From: Gammaproteobacteria bacterium
Lineage (GTDB): Bacteria; Pseudomonadota; Gammaproteobacteria; Thiohalospirales; Thiohalospiraceae
Reading direction: 5' to 3'
DNA: 6,017 nucleotides
Assembly: GCA_011322575.1 (NCBI GenBank)
Contig: DRMK01000268.1
Location: forward strand, 1 to 6,017
A program made the translations under genes and the position numbers. The notes under the pieces are model-generated. The model had not been told where the DNA came from. It ran no database searches and was given only the letters and a program-made list of their open reading frames with translations. Shown in pieces: positions 5,950 to 6,017 of this stretch (position 1 is its first letter; the number at the start of each line of letters is the position of its first letter).

Positions 5950-6017
5950 TATTCTAGTAGTCCTTCAACTTTATAAATTGGGATGCTAAAGTAGTCTCTC
6001 AATAGGCAACCCCAACC
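5950..6017. other. AT-rich right-edge region after the operon; no gene or clear terminator seen
   Basis: The 68 bases after the M61 stop are much richer in A+T than the coding DNA. I find no stable GC hairpin followed by a T-run, so no intrinsic terminator. TATAAA (5972-5977) resembles a -10 box, but nothing at the proper distance looks like a -35. The heptamer AGTAGTC occurs twice in the same direction, at 5956-5962 and 5990-5996. It may be the upstream region of a gene just outside the window. Confidence 0.35.

Overview
The window is a gene-dense, high-GC stretch of about 6 kb that looks like the chromosome of a gammaproteobacterium. The main evidence is that cysM sits directly upstream of rlmD, an order known from Pseudomonas and relatives, and that there is a ZapG (YhcB/DUF1043) homologue, a family largely confined to Gammaproteobacteria. 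Both O-acetylserine sulfhydrylases resemble the enterobacterial CysM and CysK closely along their whole length. A sulfur-oxidising or Chromatiales-like host is possible, but that is only an inference. I see no mobile elements, tRNA or rRNA genes, or CRISPR arrays.

Layout. On the minus strand, reading leftward from about 1982, lie cysM (O-acetylserine sulfhydrylase B) and then rlmD (23S rRNA m5U1939 methyltransferase). They are separated by 11 nt and are probably co-transcribed; rlmD runs off the left edge and lacks its C-terminal catalytic part. A 109-bp divergent intergenic region containing a GC-armed dyad separates cysM from a plus-strand cluster of four genes: cysK (O-acetylserine sulfhydrylase A), a zapG-like membrane-anchored coiled-coil protein, a small unrecognised lipoprotein, and an M61-family metallopeptidase with a C-terminal PDZ domain. 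The gaps inside this cluster are 14 nt, 8 nt and a 1-nt stop/start overlap, so it reads as one operon with likely translational coupling. The last 68 bases are AT-rich, hold no visible gene and show no clear terminator.

How the genes fit together. CysM and CysK both make L-cysteine from O-acetylserine (CysM can also use thiosulfate), so the divergent pair concentrates the last step of cysteine synthesis at one control region. RlmD needs a [4Fe-4S] cluster and so depends on sulfur supply only indirectly; its link to cysM is probably a lineage-conserved operon. The partners downstream of cysK belong to the envelope or division (ZapG-like), the outer membrane (lipoprotein) and peptide processing (M61). 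Their linkage to cysK is the least explained part of the window. Overall this is mostly a housekeeping region, and I do not see convincing evidence for a wholly new system.
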